Shown: positions 32,771 through 41,244 of the stretch, piece by piece | Layout: every line of letters begins with the position of its first letter | How positions within the stretch are numbered: position 1 is the first letter of the stretch | Assembly (NCBI RefSeq): GCF_000380165.1 | Contig: NZ_KB904669.1 | Span: 186,185-250,184 of the forward strand | Direction of reading: 5' to 3' | Length of the DNA stretch: 64,000 nucleotides | DNA from: Wenjunlia vitaminophila DSM 41686 | GTDB taxonomy: Bacteria > Actinomycetota > Actinomycetes > Streptomycetales > Streptomycetaceae | Program-made: the position numbers and the translations under genes | Notes under the pieces: generated by a model | What the model was told of the DNA's origin: nothing | The model's database searches: none | The model's input: only the letters and a program-made list of their open reading frames with translations

Positions 32771-32850
32771 CCCGGGTCCCCACCGCGCTGCCCGGTCGCT
32801 CCTGGCCGCCGCCGCAGCCCCCACCGACTCCCCTCAGGAAAGGCCAACCC

Positions 32851-33183
32851 GTGTACGACGCCCAGATCCCCGCCGTGCCCGCCGCCGACGTGCCCCAGGA
32901 CGCCTATGTGCTGGACGTGCGGGAGCCCGACGAGTGGGCGGCCGGCCACGCCGAGGGCGCCACCCACATCCCCATGTCCGAGGTGGTGGGCCGGATCGAG
33001 GAACTGCCCCGGGACACCCGGGTGCACGTGATGTGCCGGGTCGGCGGCCGGTCGGCCCGGGTGGCCCAGTACCTGCTGGGCCAGGGCCGGGACGTGGTCA
33101 ACGTGGACGGCGGCATGACGGCCTGGGCCGCGGCCGGGCGCCCGGTGGTCACCGACGACGGCACCGCGGGGACGGTACTGTAG
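32851..33183 (+). CDS. Single-domain rhodanese (sulfurtransferase)
   Basis: The protein has 110 residues from a GTG start with AGGAAAGG upstream. The rhodanese fold is evident: YVLDVREPDEWAAGHAEGATHIP, active-site loop MCRVGGRSAR with Cys62 as the persulfide-forming residue, and NVDGGMTAW. It probably moves sulfane sulfur in the cytoplasm. It is last in the plus-strand group and converges on paaE, separated by a hairpin. Confidence 0.93.
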   Translation: MYDAQIPAVPAADVPQDAYVLDVREPDEWAAGHAEGATHIPMSEVVGRIEELPRDTRVHVMCRVGGRSARVAQYLLGQGRDVVNVDGGMTAWAAAGRPVVTDDGTAGTVL

Positions 33184-33201
33184 CGGCTTCCGCCGGGGCG
33201 G

Positions 33202-33238
33202 CCCCGGCGCCGTTCCGCGGGCGCGGGCGGCGCCGGGG
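33202..33238. terminator. Bidirectional terminator between rhodanese gene and paaE
   Basis: CCCCGGCGCC (33202-33211) and GGCGCCGGGG (33229-33238) form a 10-bp perfect stem with a 17-base loop between two convergent genes whose stops are 19 and 3 bases away. Confidence 0.6.
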
Positions 33239-33240
33239 GC

Positions 33241-34362
33241 TCAGCGGTCGAAGTCCAGCTCCACCACGGGGGAGGTCGGGTGGGACTGGCAGGCCAGCAC
33301 GTGGCCGGCGTCCAGCTCGTCCGGCTCCAGGGCGTAGTTGCGGTCCATGCGGACCGTGCCGGACACCAGCAGCGCCCTGCAGGTGCCGCACACCCCGCCC
33401 CGGCAGGCGTACGGGGCGTCGGGGCGGTGCCTGAGCACCGTCTCCAGCGCCGTCTCCCCCGGCTGGCCCACCCAGCTCCCGGACCGCCCGCCGAGCACCG
33501 CGGTGACGGTGTGCCCTCCGGCTCCGGCGTCGTCGTCAGCCCCGAAGGCACCCGCGGTGCCGCGATCGGCCAGGGTCCCGTCCCCGGGGGGCGGCTCGCT
33601 GTCCACGTGGAAGATCTCCTGGTGGACGCGGGAGCGGTCCACCCCCAGGCGCCGCAGCGCCCCGGCGGACTGCTCGATCAGCCGGTGCGGTCCGCACAGG
33701 AACCAGCCGGCCACCTCGCCCACCGGGAGCAGGGCGGGGAGCAGGGCGGTGAGCCTGTCCTCGTCCAGCCGCCCCGCCTCCAGGCCGGCCTGGCGCTCCT
33801 CACGGGTGAGGACCTGCACCAGGTGCAGGCGTCGCGGGTGGCGGTCCTTCAGCTCGGCGACCTCGTCGAGGAACATCGCCGAGGCCACCGTGCGGTCGCT
33901 GCGCACCAGGCAGAACTCGGCGTCGGGCTCCTCGGCGAGCAGCGTGGAGACCAGGGAGAGGACCGGGGTGATGCCGCTGCCGCCGACCACGGCGGCGTAC
34001 CGGCCCGGCCGCGGCACGAGGGTGAACCGGCCGGTCGGCGTCATCACGTCCAGCAGGTCCCCGGGGGCGAGCTCCTTGTGGGCGAAGGTCGAGAACTCGC
34101 CGCCCTGCACCCTGCGGATGCCCACCCGCAGGGTGGCCGGCCCGTCCGGCCCCGGAGCGGGGGCACAGATCGAGTAGGTGCGCCTGATCTCCTGAGGGGT
34201 GCCGTCCTGGTCGGACGTCACCCTGCGCAGGATCAGGTGCTGACCCGCCGTGTAGCGGTAGGCCGGACGCAACTCGGGCGGGACGGCGAAGGTCACCGCG
34301 ACCGCATCCTCGGTCAACGGCTGGACCTCGGTCACCCGCAGCGGGTGGAAGCCACCGGCCAC
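33241..34362 (-). CDS. paaE: Phenylacetyl-CoA epoxidase reductase subunit PaaE
   Basis: The protein has 373 residues. An FAD-binding ferredoxin-reductase domain (RRTYSICAPAP), an NAD(P)-binding domain (VVGGSGITPVLSLVSTLLAEEP, FLCGPHRLIEQ) and a C-terminal plant-type 2Fe-2S ferredoxin domain (ACRGGVCGTCRALLVSG...CQSHP) are in the order typical of PaaE. It passes electrons from NADPH to the PaaA di-iron site. An AAGGAGGTG inside the paaD end drives its GTG start. It is the last gene of paaABCDE. Confidence 0.95.
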   Translation of the reverse strand: MAGGFHPLRVTEVQPLTEDAVAVTFAVPPELRPAYRYTAGQHLILRRVTSDQDGTPQEIRRTYSICAPAPGPDGPATLRVGIRRVQGGEFSTFAHKELAPGDLLDVMTPTGRFTLVPRPGRYAAVVGGSGITPVLSLVSTLLAEEPDAEFCLVRSDRTVASAMFLDEVAELKDRHPRRLHLVQVLTREERQAGLEAGRLDEDRLTALLPALLPVGEVAGWFLCGPHRLIEQSAGALRRLGVDRSRVHQEIFHVDSEPPPGDGTLADRGTAGAFGADDDAGAGGHTVTAVLGGRSGSWVGQPGETALETVLRHRPDAPYACRGGVCGTCRALLVSGTVRMDRNYALEPDELDAGHVLACQSHPTSPVVELDFDR

Positions 34363-34365
34363 CGG

Positions 34366-34899
34366 CTACACCTCCTTGAAGTGCTCGAACGGCTCGTCGC
34401 AGGCACGGCACCGGCGCAGCGCCTTGCACGCGGTCGAGGAGAAGCGGCTGAGCAGGGCCGTGTCGGGGGAGCCGCAGCGCGGACAGCGCACCGACAGCTC
34501 CACCGGGACGGGGCCGGACCGCGGCCGGGCCGGCCCGGGCGGCGCGATGCCGTACTCCCGGAGCTTGCGCCGTCCCTCCGCGGAGATCCAGTCCGTGGAC
34601 CAGGCCGGACTGAGCACCGTGCGCACCTCCGCCTGCCAACCGTGCGCGGCCAGCACCCCGGTGACGTCGGCGGCCATCGACTCCACCGCGGGGCAGCCGG
34701 TGTAGGTGGGGGTGAGGTCCACCTCGGCCCGTCCGGGGCCGAGCACCCGCACGGCGCGCAGCACCCCGAGGTCCTCCAGGGTCAGCACCGGCAGTTCCGG
34801 GTCGGGCACCGCGCCGGCGAGCCGCCGCAGTTCCGCCTCGGTGGTCGTCCCGCCCGGCGCGGTTCCCCCCGCGCCGGTGCGTCCCGGTGCCGTGCTCAC
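34366..34899 (-). CDS. paaD: PaaD, Fe-S/maturation protein of phenylacetyl-CoA epoxidase
   Basis: The protein has 177 residues from a GTG overlapping the paaC stop (GTGA). It has a DUF59/MIP18 domain (VPDPELPVLTLEDLG, TYTGCPAVESM) and a C-terminal zinc-like cluster CPRCGSPDTALLSRFSSTACKALRRC..C, typical of PaaD (PaaJ). It is needed for epoxidase function, probably for metal-centre assembly. Confidence 0.95.
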   Translation of the reverse strand: MSTAPGRTGAGGTAPGGTTTEAELRRLAGAVPDPELPVLTLEDLGVLRAVRVLGPGRAEVDLTPTYTGCPAVESMAADVTGVLAAHGWQAEVRTVLSPAWSTDWISAEGRRKLREYGIAPPGPARPRSGPVPVELSVRCPRCGSPDTALLSRFSSTACKALRRCRACDEPFEHFKEV

Positions 34900-35651
34900 C
34901 AGCGCGCTCCGGGGTGGCTGCGGGGCAGGTGCTGCATCTCGGCGAGCAACCGCCCGAACGCCTCGGTGTGCACCCCGTCCCGGCCACCGCCGGCCGCCCA
35001 GGCCGCCCGGTCGGGCCCGGAGGGCAGGCGCAGGGTGGCGCGTTCCACGACCTCGGTGACGTCCCGCAGCCACGGTGCGCGCAGCGCCGGCAGGTCCACC
35101 GGCAGCCCGGGCACGGGGTCGAACAGCTCACCGGTGTACCGCCACAGCGCGTCCAGGGCCCGCTGCATCCGGGTCCGGCTCTCCTCGGTGCCGTCCCCCA
35201 GCCGCAGCGTCCACTGCACGGCGTGGTCGCGGTGGTAGGCCACCTCGTGGACCGTCTTCCCGGCGAGCCCGGCCAGCGGGGAGTCGCTGGCGGCGAGCTC
35301 CCGGTGGACCAGCGACTGGGCGCAGGAGAAGTAGAGCTGACGGGCGATGGTGTGGGCGAAGTCCCCGTTGGGCTGCTCCACCAACTGCAGGTTCCGGAAC
35401 TCCCGCTCGTCCCGGTGGAACGCCAGCTCGTCCTCGTCGCCCACCAGGCCCAGCAGGTGCCTGGCCTGGCCGAGCAGGTCGAGGCCGATGTTGGTGAGCG
35501 CCACGTCCTCCTCGAGGGTGGGGGCGTTGCCGGTCCACTCCCCGAGCCGCTGGGCCAGGACGAGCGCGTCGTCACCGAGCGCCAGGGCGGCGTGGAGGTG
35601 CTCGGCCGGGCCGGCGTCCGCCGCGGGGGTCTCGGGTCGGGCGGTGGTCAC
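34896..35651 (-). CDS. paaC: PaaC, structural subunit of phenylacetyl-CoA epoxidase
   Basis: The protein has 251 residues with the ferritin-like helical pattern of PaaC (LALGDDALVLAQRLGEWTGNAPTLEEDVALTNI, GLDLLGQARHLL). PaaC lacks a functional di-iron site and stabilises PaaA. The GTG start overlaps the paaB stop and its stop overlaps paaD, so the operon is translationally coupled. Confidence 0.95.
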   Translation of the reverse strand: MTTARPETPAADAGPAEHLHAALALGDDALVLAQRLGEWTGNAPTLEEDVALTNIGLDLLGQARHLLGLVGDEDELAFHRDEREFRNLQLVEQPNGDFAHTIARQLYFSCAQSLVHRELAASDSPLAGLAGKTVHEVAYHRDHAVQWTLRLGDGTEESRTRMQRALDALWRYTGELFDPVPGLPVDLPALRAPWLRDVTEVVERATLRLPSGPDRAAWAAGGGRDGVHTEAFGRLLAEMQHLPRSHPGARW

Positions 35652-35929
35652 AGGTTCCGCACCCCTTCGGGCACCTCGTAGAAGGTCGGGTGCCGGTAGG
35701 GCTTGTCCCCGGCCGGGGCGAAGAACGGGTCCTTCTCGTCCGGCGAGGACGCGGTGACGGCGGTGGACGGCACCACCCAGATGCTCACGCCCTCCTGCCG
35801 ACGGGTGTAGAGGTCCCGGGCGTTGCGCAGCGCCATCTCGGCGTCGGGCGCGTGCAGGCTGCCGACGTGGGTGTGGGACAGGCCGCGGCGGCTGCGCACG
35901 AAGACCTCCCAGAGCTGGCCCTGACTCAT
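35648..35929 (-). CDS. paaB: PaaB, subunit of phenylacetyl-CoA epoxidase
   Basis: The protein has 93 residues ([27 protein letters not shown]...). The WEVFVR.RRGLSH..VGSLHA signature and usual length identify PaaB, which bridges PaaAC dimers. CGGAGGAG precedes its ATG, which overlaps the paaA stop (ATGA). Confidence 0.96.
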   Translation of the reverse strand: MSQGQLWEVFVRSRRGLSHTHVGSLHAPDAEMALRNARDLYTRRQEGVSIWVVPSTAVTASSPDEKDPFFAPAGDKPYRHPTFYEVPEGVRNL

Positions 35930-36921
35930 CGCTCCTCCGGTCCGTGTTTGGCCGCGTACGCGGACGCCGCCTCGCGTACCCAGGCGCCGTTGTCGTGCGC
36001 CCGGCGCCGACGGGTGAGCCGCTGCTCGTTGCACGGCCCGTTGCCCCGCAGCACCTGCTGGAACTCGTCCCAGTCGATGGCGCCGTAGTCGTAGTGCCCG
36101 CGCTCGTCGTTCCACCGCAGCTCGGGGTCGGGCAGGGTGAGGCCGAGGGCCTCGGCCTGCGGGACGCAGATGTCCACGAAGCGCTGGCGCAGCTCGTCGT
36201 TGGAGTGCCGCTTGATCTTCCAGGCCATGGACTGGGCGGAGTGGGTGGAGTCGGCGTCCGGCGGCCCGAACATCATCAGCGACGGCCACCACCAGCGGTC
36301 CACCGCGTCCTGCGCCATCGCGTGCTGTTCCGGGGTGCCCTGACTGAGCGCCAGCAGGGACTCGAACCCCTGCCGCTGGTGGAAGCTCTCCTCCTTGCAG
36401 ATCCGCACCATGGCGCGGGCGTAGGGGCCGTACGAGCAGCGGCACAGCGGAACCTGGTTGATGATCGCCGCGCCGTCCACCAGCCAGCCGATGGCGCCGA
36501 CGTCAGCCCAGGTCAGCGTCGGGTAGTTGAAGATCGAGCTGTACCGTTGGCGCCCCGAGTGGAGCTTGTCGAGCAGCTCGTCGCGGCTGGCGCCCAGCGT
36601 CTCGGCGGCGCTGTACAGGTACAGCCCGTGCCCGGCCTCGTCCTGGACCTTGGCCATCAGGATCGCCTTGCGGCGCAGCGAGGGCGCGCGGGTGATCCAG
36701 TTGGCCTCCGGCTGCATGCCGATGATCTCGGAGTGCGCGTGCTGCGCGATCTGACGGATCAGGGTGGCCCGGTACCCGTCGGGCATCCAGTCCCGTGGTT
36801 CCACGCGCTCGTCGGCCGCCAGGGTGGCTTCGAACACCGCCTCGAGCCCGGCGTCCGCGGCTTCGTGTCCTGCGTCGGGGGCGGACCGCGACGCTGGGGG
36901 AGTCTCTCGTACGGCGGTCAT
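35926..36921 (-). CDS. paaA: PaaA, catalytic di-iron subunit of phenylacetyl-CoA epoxidase
   Basis: The protein has 331 residues. Di-iron ligands are visible in the [11 protein letters not shown] and [12 protein letters not shown] helices, and the C-terminal [11 protein letters not shown]...LRGNGPCN region is PaaA-specific. The enzyme epoxidises phenylacetyl-CoA, the entry to aerobic ring cleavage. I begin at ATG 36921 (GGAGAGG upstream); in-frame codons back to 36987 run through the operator and are unlikely to be translated. Leading residues are Ala/Glu-rich. It is the first gene of paaABCDE. Confidence 0.96.
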   Translation of the reverse strand: MTAVRETPPASRSAPDAGHEAADAGLEAVFEATLAADERVEPRDWMPDGYRATLIRQIAQHAHSEIIGMQPEANWITRAPSLRRKAILMAKVQDEAGHGLYLYSAAETLGASRDELLDKLHSGRQRYSSIFNYPTLTWADVGAIGWLVDGAAIINQVPLCRCSYGPYARAMVRICKEESFHQRQGFESLLALSQGTPEQHAMAQDAVDRWWWPSLMMFGPPDADSTHSAQSMAWKIKRHSNDELRQRFVDICVPQAEALGLTLPDPELRWNDERGHYDYGAIDWDEFQQVLRGNGPCNEQRLTRRRRAHDNGAWVREAASAYAAKHGPEER

Positions 36922-36985
36922 CGCCAGACCTCTCCACTGACCCCTGCCGGCCCCTGCCGGGTGCCGGATCTGTTCGAGTGCTACC

Positions 36986-37001
36986 AACCGACCGTTCGGT
37001 T
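36986..37001. promoter_or_regulatory. Putative PaaR operator upstream of paaA
   Basis: AACCGACCGTTCGGTT contains ACCGA-N4-TCGGT, a dyad of the kind bound by TetR regulators. The same dyad occurs between paaN and paaH and upstream of the bkd operon. It lies 65 bases before the paaA start, in the divergent region with the second DUF5819 gene. Confidence 0.7.
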
Positions 37002-37081
37002 CGATGATGCGGGCCTGCTGGGAACTCTGTCAAGGTCGTATCTTGGCGGCGTCACCACAGCAGGCAGGCGGGCGGGGAATC

Positions 37082-37762
37082 ATGACGGAACCAACGCTGG
37101 ACGGCGAGCGGCGCGCCGAGGAGGTGCTCCCCGACCCGCCGGGCGGTGGCGAGTGGTCGATACCCGCGCGGATAGCCATCGCGGGCGCGGTCGCCGCGGT
37201 CTGTGTCGCCGTCGTGGTCCACGCGCTCGCCGTCTTCCTCTACCTCGCGCCCTCCAACACGGTGTCCCGGCAGAACAACGACGAGATCAACGAGTACGTC
37301 CTCCCGGAGTTCGAGCAGAACTGGAAGCTGTTCGCCCCCAACCCGGTCCAGCAGAACGTCGCGGTGCACGCGCGGGCCGAGGTCCGACGGAACGACGGGA
37401 AGCTCACCGTCACCGGCTGGGTGGACCTCACCGCCCTGGACACCTCGCAGATCAAGCACCACCCCGCGCCGAGCCACGCCGACCAGAACCTGCTGCGCCG
37501 GGCGTTCGACTTCTACGGCAACTCCCACGACCAGAACGGCGCCCCCCGCGGTGAACGCGGCGAGATCTCCGAGGAGTACCTGCGCCGGATCGCCGCCCAC
37601 CGCCTCGGCCCGGAGCTCAACGGCGGCCGGGTGAACCGCATCCAGCTCCGCTCGGTGTCCACCCCGGTGGCCGCGCCGGACTGGAGCAACGAGAACCTGA
37701 ACACCAACCCGACCACCCGGGAACTGCCCTGGTGGACCGTCTTCGACGAGGACTTCTCATGA
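37082..37762 (+). CDS. DUF5819 family protein (copy 2)
   Basis: The protein has 226 residues: an acidic N-terminus, a transmembrane helix (about 30-55) and the extracellular DUF5819 domain with EFEQNWKLFAPNP, VTGWVDLTALD and PSHADQNLLRRAF. It is shorter than copy 1 (267 residues) mainly because it lacks the Pro-rich N-terminus. Its stop overlaps the start of the HTTM gene (ATGA), so synthesis is coupled. It splits the Paa locus and shares its upstream region with paaA. Confidence 0.86.
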   Translation: MTEPTLDGERRAEEVLPDPPGGGEWSIPARIAIAGAVAAVCVAVVVHALAVFLYLAPSNTVSRQNNDEINEYVLPEFEQNWKLFAPNPVQQNVAVHARAEVRRNDGKLTVTGWVDLTALDTSQIKHHPAPSHADQNLLRRAFDFYGNSHDQNGAPRGERGEISEEYLRRIAAHRLGPELNGGRVNRIQLRSVSTPVAAPDWSNENLNTNPTTRELPWWTVFDEDFS

Positions 37763-39033
37763 GCGCGCCCGCCTCACCGCTCGCCGGCGCAGGCGCCCGG
37801 CTCGACGCGACCCTGGCCAGGGGACTGCGGCGGATCACCGGCAGCGCGCTGGCCCCGTACCAGGCGGCGATCGTCCGGATCGGCTTCGCGCTCACCTTCA
37901 CCGTCTTCCTGCTCCGCGAGTGGCCCAACCGCAGTGAGCTCTACGGCGACACCAGCCCCTGGAGCATCGACCTGGCCCGTCGGCTGATCGCCACCAACGA
38001 CGCGTTCACCGTGCTGATCTGGTCGGACAGCCGGCTGTGGTTCGAGGTGGTCTACCACGGGGCGATCCTCGCCGGGGTGCTGCTGCTGCTGGGCTGGCGG
38101 ACCCGGACGGCGTCGGTGCTGTTCATGATCGGCGTGCTGTCGGTGCAGAACCGCAGCGTCTTCATGGGGGACGGCGGCGACAACGTCGTCCACCTGATGG
38201 CGATCTACCTGGTGTTCGTCCGGTGCGGGCAGGTCTGGTCACTGGACGCCCGCCGGGCGCGGCGTGCCGCCGGGCAGGACCCCGCCGACCCGGTCGCCGG
38301 AGCCGTGAACGACAAGGTGGGTATGGCACTGTGGTCGCTGTGCGGCGCGCTGCTGCTCGTCGCCCACGCCAGTGGCTTCGCCGACCTGCCGTTCTTCGAC
38401 CAGGAGGGGCTGCTGCCCCTGATGGGCTGGGGCCTGCTGCTGTGGGGACTGTGGGCGCTGCACGGGGTGCGGTGGTGCCTCGACCGCTACTACCCCAGGT
38501 CCCAGGCGCGCGGTGTCTTCCAGATCATGGGCAACCTGATCCACAACGGCGCCATGGTGGTCATCGTGATCGAGGTCTGCCTCATCTACTCCACCGCGGG
38601 CTGGTACAAGATCCAGGGATCGCGGTGGCAGGACGGAACGGCCTCCTACTACCCGTTCAACCTGGACTACTTCAACCCCTGGCCCGAGGTCACCGACGTC
38701 CTTTCCGCCAGCGGGCTGCTGATCATGCTGTTCACCTACGGCACCGTGATGGTGCAGGTGGCCTTCCCGTTCACCCTGTTCAACCGGAAGGTCAAGAATG
38801 TCCTGCTGGTCCTGATGATGGCCGAGCACGCCGGCATAGCGGTGCTGATGGGCCTGCCGTTCTTCTCCCTCGCCATGATCTCCGCGGACGCGGTGTTCCT
38901 GCCCACCGCCTTCCTGGTGTGGTCCGGCGCCAGGACCACCACCGCGGTGCGCCGGTTGACGGGCACCGGGTCACGGCCCAGCACCCCGACACCCCCGCCG
39001 GCCGACGCCTCCAAGACGGTGGCCCTGGGCTGA
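37759..39033 (+). CDS. HTTM-domain multipass membrane protein (copy 2)
   Basis: The protein has 424 residues with the same motifs as copy 1: LLREWPNRSELYGDTSPWS, RLWFEVVYHGAIL, GDGGDNVVHLMAIYLVFVRC, STAGWYKIQGSRWQDG and VMVQVAFPFTLFNRK. Multiple transmembrane helices span most of its length and the C-terminus is Pro/Thr-rich. An HTTM role in bacteria is unproven. ATG 37759 is chosen for the ATGA overlap. Confidence 0.88.
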   Translation: MSAPASPLAGAGARLDATLARGLRRITGSALAPYQAAIVRIGFALTFTVFLLREWPNRSELYGDTSPWSIDLARRLIATNDAFTVLIWSDSRLWFEVVYHGAILAGVLLLLGWRTRTASVLFMIGVLSVQNRSVFMGDGGDNVVHLMAIYLVFVRCGQVWSLDARRARRAAGQDPADPVAGAVNDKVGMALWSLCGALLLVAHASGFADLPFFDQEGLLPLMGWGLLLWGLWALHGVRWCLDRYYPRSQARGVFQIMGNLIHNGAMVVIVIEVCLIYSTAGWYKIQGSRWQDGTASYYPFNLDYFNPWPEVTDVLSASGLLIMLFTYGTVMVQVAFPFTLFNRKVKNVLLVLMMAEHAGIAVLMGLPFFSLAMISADAVFLPTAFLVWSGARTTTAVRRLTGTGSRPSTPTPPPADASKTVALG

Positions 39034-39063
39034 CCGGGCGCCGGTGCGGGGTGGACCGGCGGC

Positions 39064-39507
39064 TCACAGGGGGAGGTCGTCGGGTAGGACCCGGAAGGCC
39101 TTGTGGCGGCCGAGTGGGCGCAGGGCCCTGAAGTCGCGGCGGTCGAGGGTCAGGATCGCGTCCGTGTCATAGTCGGCGGCGAAAGCGACGTTCACCGCGT
39201 CGGCGAGGTCGAGTCCGAGCGCTTGGTGGCGGGCTCGGACGGACTGGGCGGCCTCCAGGTGATCCGCCGTGATCTGGGGCACCACGACGCGGCCCCTGCG
39301 CATCCAGTGCCGGATATCGCTGACCGCGCTGAGAGCTGCCTGACGGCCCAGTTCACGCGTAGCGACGTGGTCCAGTTCGGCGAGCAGGAGCGGGGAGATG
39401 ACCAGGAGCCCCGCGGAAAGGATGGTCTCGCTCGCCGCCGCGTGCTCTGGATGCCCGGAGTCGAGGGCGGCAAGCAGGCCGGAGGCGTCGGCGATGACGA
39501 TGATCAC
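39064..39507 (-). CDS. vapC: PIN-domain ribonuclease toxin (VapC-like)
   Basis: The protein has 147 residues from GTG (MIIVIADASGLLAALDSGHPEH). The PIN acidic residues are visible: Asp7 in ADASGLL, the Glu in LLLAELDHVA, and Asp residues in LDLADAVNVAFAADYDTDAILTLDRRDF. VapC toxins cleave specific tRNA or rRNA. Its start overlaps the antitoxin stop (GTGA), the standard antitoxin-first arrangement. Confidence 0.9.
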   Translation of the reverse strand: MIIVIADASGLLAALDSGHPEHAAASETILSAGLLVISPLLLAELDHVATRELGRQAALSAVSDIRHWMRRGRVVVPQITADHLEAAQSVRARHQALGLDLADAVNVAFAADYDTDAILTLDRRDFRALRPLGRHKAFRVLPDDLPL

Positions 39508-39764
39508 GCGGCGGTTCCGGGCTCCGTCTCGTGGGTGACGGCGTCGGCCACCGCGTCACGGACCTCGGCCCGCGACATCGTGCGGCCCGGTCCCTGGAAG
39601 GTGCGAGAGAACAGGGGCTCGTCCCAGACGCGGTTGGCCATGGCCGCGAGGTGGATTCCCTGGCGGATGATCTCGGCCTCGCTGACCCCCCGACGCTTGG
39701 CGGCCTCCTTGATGACCGCCAGGTCCTCGGGATCGGCGTAGACGTTCGTGCGCTTCATGGCCAT
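39504..39764 (-). CDS. vapB: VapB-like ribbon-helix-helix antitoxin
   Basis: The protein has 86 residues (MAMKRTNVYADPEDLAVIKEAA...). The N-terminal ribbon-helix-helix (KRTNVYADPEDLAVIKEAAKRRGVSEAEIIRQGI) binds the operator; the C-terminal region should neutralise VapC. An ATG at 39758 is an alternative start. TAATCT 6 bases upstream of ATG 39764 could be a -10 element, which would make the message leaderless. Confidence 0.88.
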   Translation of the reverse strand: MAMKRTNVYADPEDLAVIKEAAKRRGVSEAEIIRQGIHLAAMANRVWDEPLFSRTFQGPGRTMSRAEVRDAVADAVTHETEPGTAA

Positions 39765-39792
39765 GTACCAAGATTAGCGTATGTACCAGATT
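39763..39792. promoter_or_regulatory. Repeated ATGTACCA(A)GATT motif, putative VapB operator
   Basis: ATGTACCAAGATT (39763-39775) and ATGTACCAGATT (39781-39792) are near-identical direct repeats overlapping the vapB start. Their position suits autoregulation by the ribbon-helix-helix antitoxin. Confidence 0.6.
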
Positions 39793-39908
39793 GGTGTATG
39801 CCTTCGCCGCCCTGGCCACGCTGCTCGAGCCCGCGGTACGGACCGGCGCCGGGACCGGGCGAGCCCGGTGCGGGCGCCGGTCGGCCGCGGTCCACGTACC
39901 CTTCCCGT

Positions 39909-40583
39909 GTGAGTGATGAGGCGGGTGAGCCCCTGCAGTACGACGACGGTCTCGCCGGTGCGGTGGGCGTGGGGCCGTGGCCCGGCCCCTGGCCCCGGGA
40001 CGAGCGGTACGACCCGGAGCTGCTGGCCCACGGGGACCGGCGCAACGTGGTGGACCGCTACCGCTACTGGCGGCGGGAGGCCATCGTCGCGGACCTCGAC
40101 ACCCGCCGGCACACCTTCCACGTCGCGGTGGAGAACCTCCAGCACGACTTCAACATCGGCTCCGTGGTCCGCACCGCCAACGCCTTCCTCGCCGCCGAGG
40201 TGCACATCGTGGGGCGCCGTCGGTGGAACCGCCGCGGGGCCATGGTCACCGACCGCTACCAGCACCTGCGGCACCACCCCGACGTGGACGCGCTCGCCGC
40301 CTACGCCGACGCGAACGACCTGCCGCTGATCGGCATCGACAACCTCCCCGGCGCCGTGCCCCTGGAGACCACCGAGCTGCCCCGGCGGTGCGTGCTGCTG
40401 TTCGGGCAGGAGGGGCCCGGCCTCAGCGCCCAGGCGTGGAAGCACGCCGAGAGGGTGTGTTCCATCGCCCAGTTCGGCTCGACCCGGTCGATCAACGCCG
40501 GGGCCGCCGCCGCCATCGCCATGCACGCGTGGATAAGCCGCTGGGCCGTGCCGGCGGCAGAACCGGCGCCGCCCGCCCGGTGA
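39909..40583 (+). CDS. TrmH/SpoU-family RNA 2'-O-methyltransferase
   Basis: The protein has 224 residues from GTG. The SPOUT trefoil-knot motifs are present: NLQHDFNIGSVVRTANAF (motif 1), LLFGQEGPGLS (motif 2) and STRSINAGAAAAIAMHAW (motif 3). It methylates a ribose in rRNA or tRNA using S-adenosylmethionine. Which RNA cannot be inferred. The Trp/Pro-rich N-terminus (WPGPWPRDERYDPELL) is seen in actinobacterial members. Confidence 0.9.
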   Translation: MSDEAGEPLQYDDGLAGAVGVGPWPGPWPRDERYDPELLAHGDRRNVVDRYRYWRREAIVADLDTRRHTFHVAVENLQHDFNIGSVVRTANAFLAAEVHIVGRRRWNRRGAMVTDRYQHLRHHPDVDALAAYADANDLPLIGIDNLPGAVPLETTELPRRCVLLFGQEGPGLSAQAWKHAERVCSIAQFGSTRSINAGAAAAIAMHAWISRWAVPAAEPAPPAR

Positions 40584-40641
40584 CCCACGTCACGGGAACC
40601 AGCCGTGGGCGCCCGGACAGGGCAGTGGTGTGGAGACGAAC

Positions 40642-41244
40642 ATGCGGACACGTGTCCGCGAGGGGGACCGCGACGCGTTCGCCGAGCTCTTCGACGCCTA
40701 CGCGCGTTCGGTGTACAACCACGCCTTCCGCCTGACGTGGGACTGGTCGGTCGCCGAGGACGTGGTCTCGTTGACCTTCCTCGAGGCGTGGCGGTTACGC
40801 GGGCGGGTGGACGCCGAGGGCGGGTCGCTGCGCCCGTGGCTGCTCGGGATCGCCACCAACGTCGTGCGCAACACCCGGCGCGCCGCCCGCCGGCACGCGG
40901 CGGCGCTGTCCCGGTTGACCGCGGAGGAGGCGCTGCCTGACATCGCGGACGAGGTCGCCGGGCGCCTCGACGACGCCGCCTCGCTGGCCGCCGTCCAGCA
41001 GGCCCTACAGACCCTGCGCCGCCCCGAACGCGAGGTGCTCGCGCTGTGCGTGTGGTCCGGCTTGGACTACGCCTCGGCGGCGCGGGCGCTTCGGGTGCCG
41101 GTCGGCACGGTCAGGTCCCGGTTGTCCAGGGCGCGCAGGAAACTCGCGGCAGCCGCGGAGAGACGGGAACCCCGACCGGACCGGGGACAGGTGAGAGATG
41201 GCCGCGTCGTTGCGGCCAGGCCCATACAGGAGGGAAACCGATGA
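40642..41244 (+). CDS. ECF-type RNA polymerase sigma factor
   Basis: The protein has 200 residues. Sigma region 2 (EGDRDAFAELFDAYARSVYNHAFRLTWDWSVAEDVVSLTFLEAWR) and region 4 (LRRPEREVLALCVWSGLDYASAARALRVPVGTVRSRLSRARRKL) are both present. I prefer ATG 40642, with GGAGA 6 bases upstream, to GTG 40630. A GGGAACC at 40594 resembles an ECF -35 element and may allow autoregulation. It overlaps the next gene by ATGA. No typical zinc anti-sigma factor is adjacent, so the CU044_5270 protein may fill that role. Confidence 0.9.
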   Translation: MRTRVREGDRDAFAELFDAYARSVYNHAFRLTWDWSVAEDVVSLTFLEAWRLRGRVDAEGGSLRPWLLGIATNVVRNTRRAARRHAAALSRLTAEEALPDIADEVAGRLDDAASLAAVQQALQTLRRPEREVLALCVWSGLDYASAARALRVPVGTVRSRLSRARRKLAAAAERREPRPDRGQVRDGRVVAARPIQEGNR

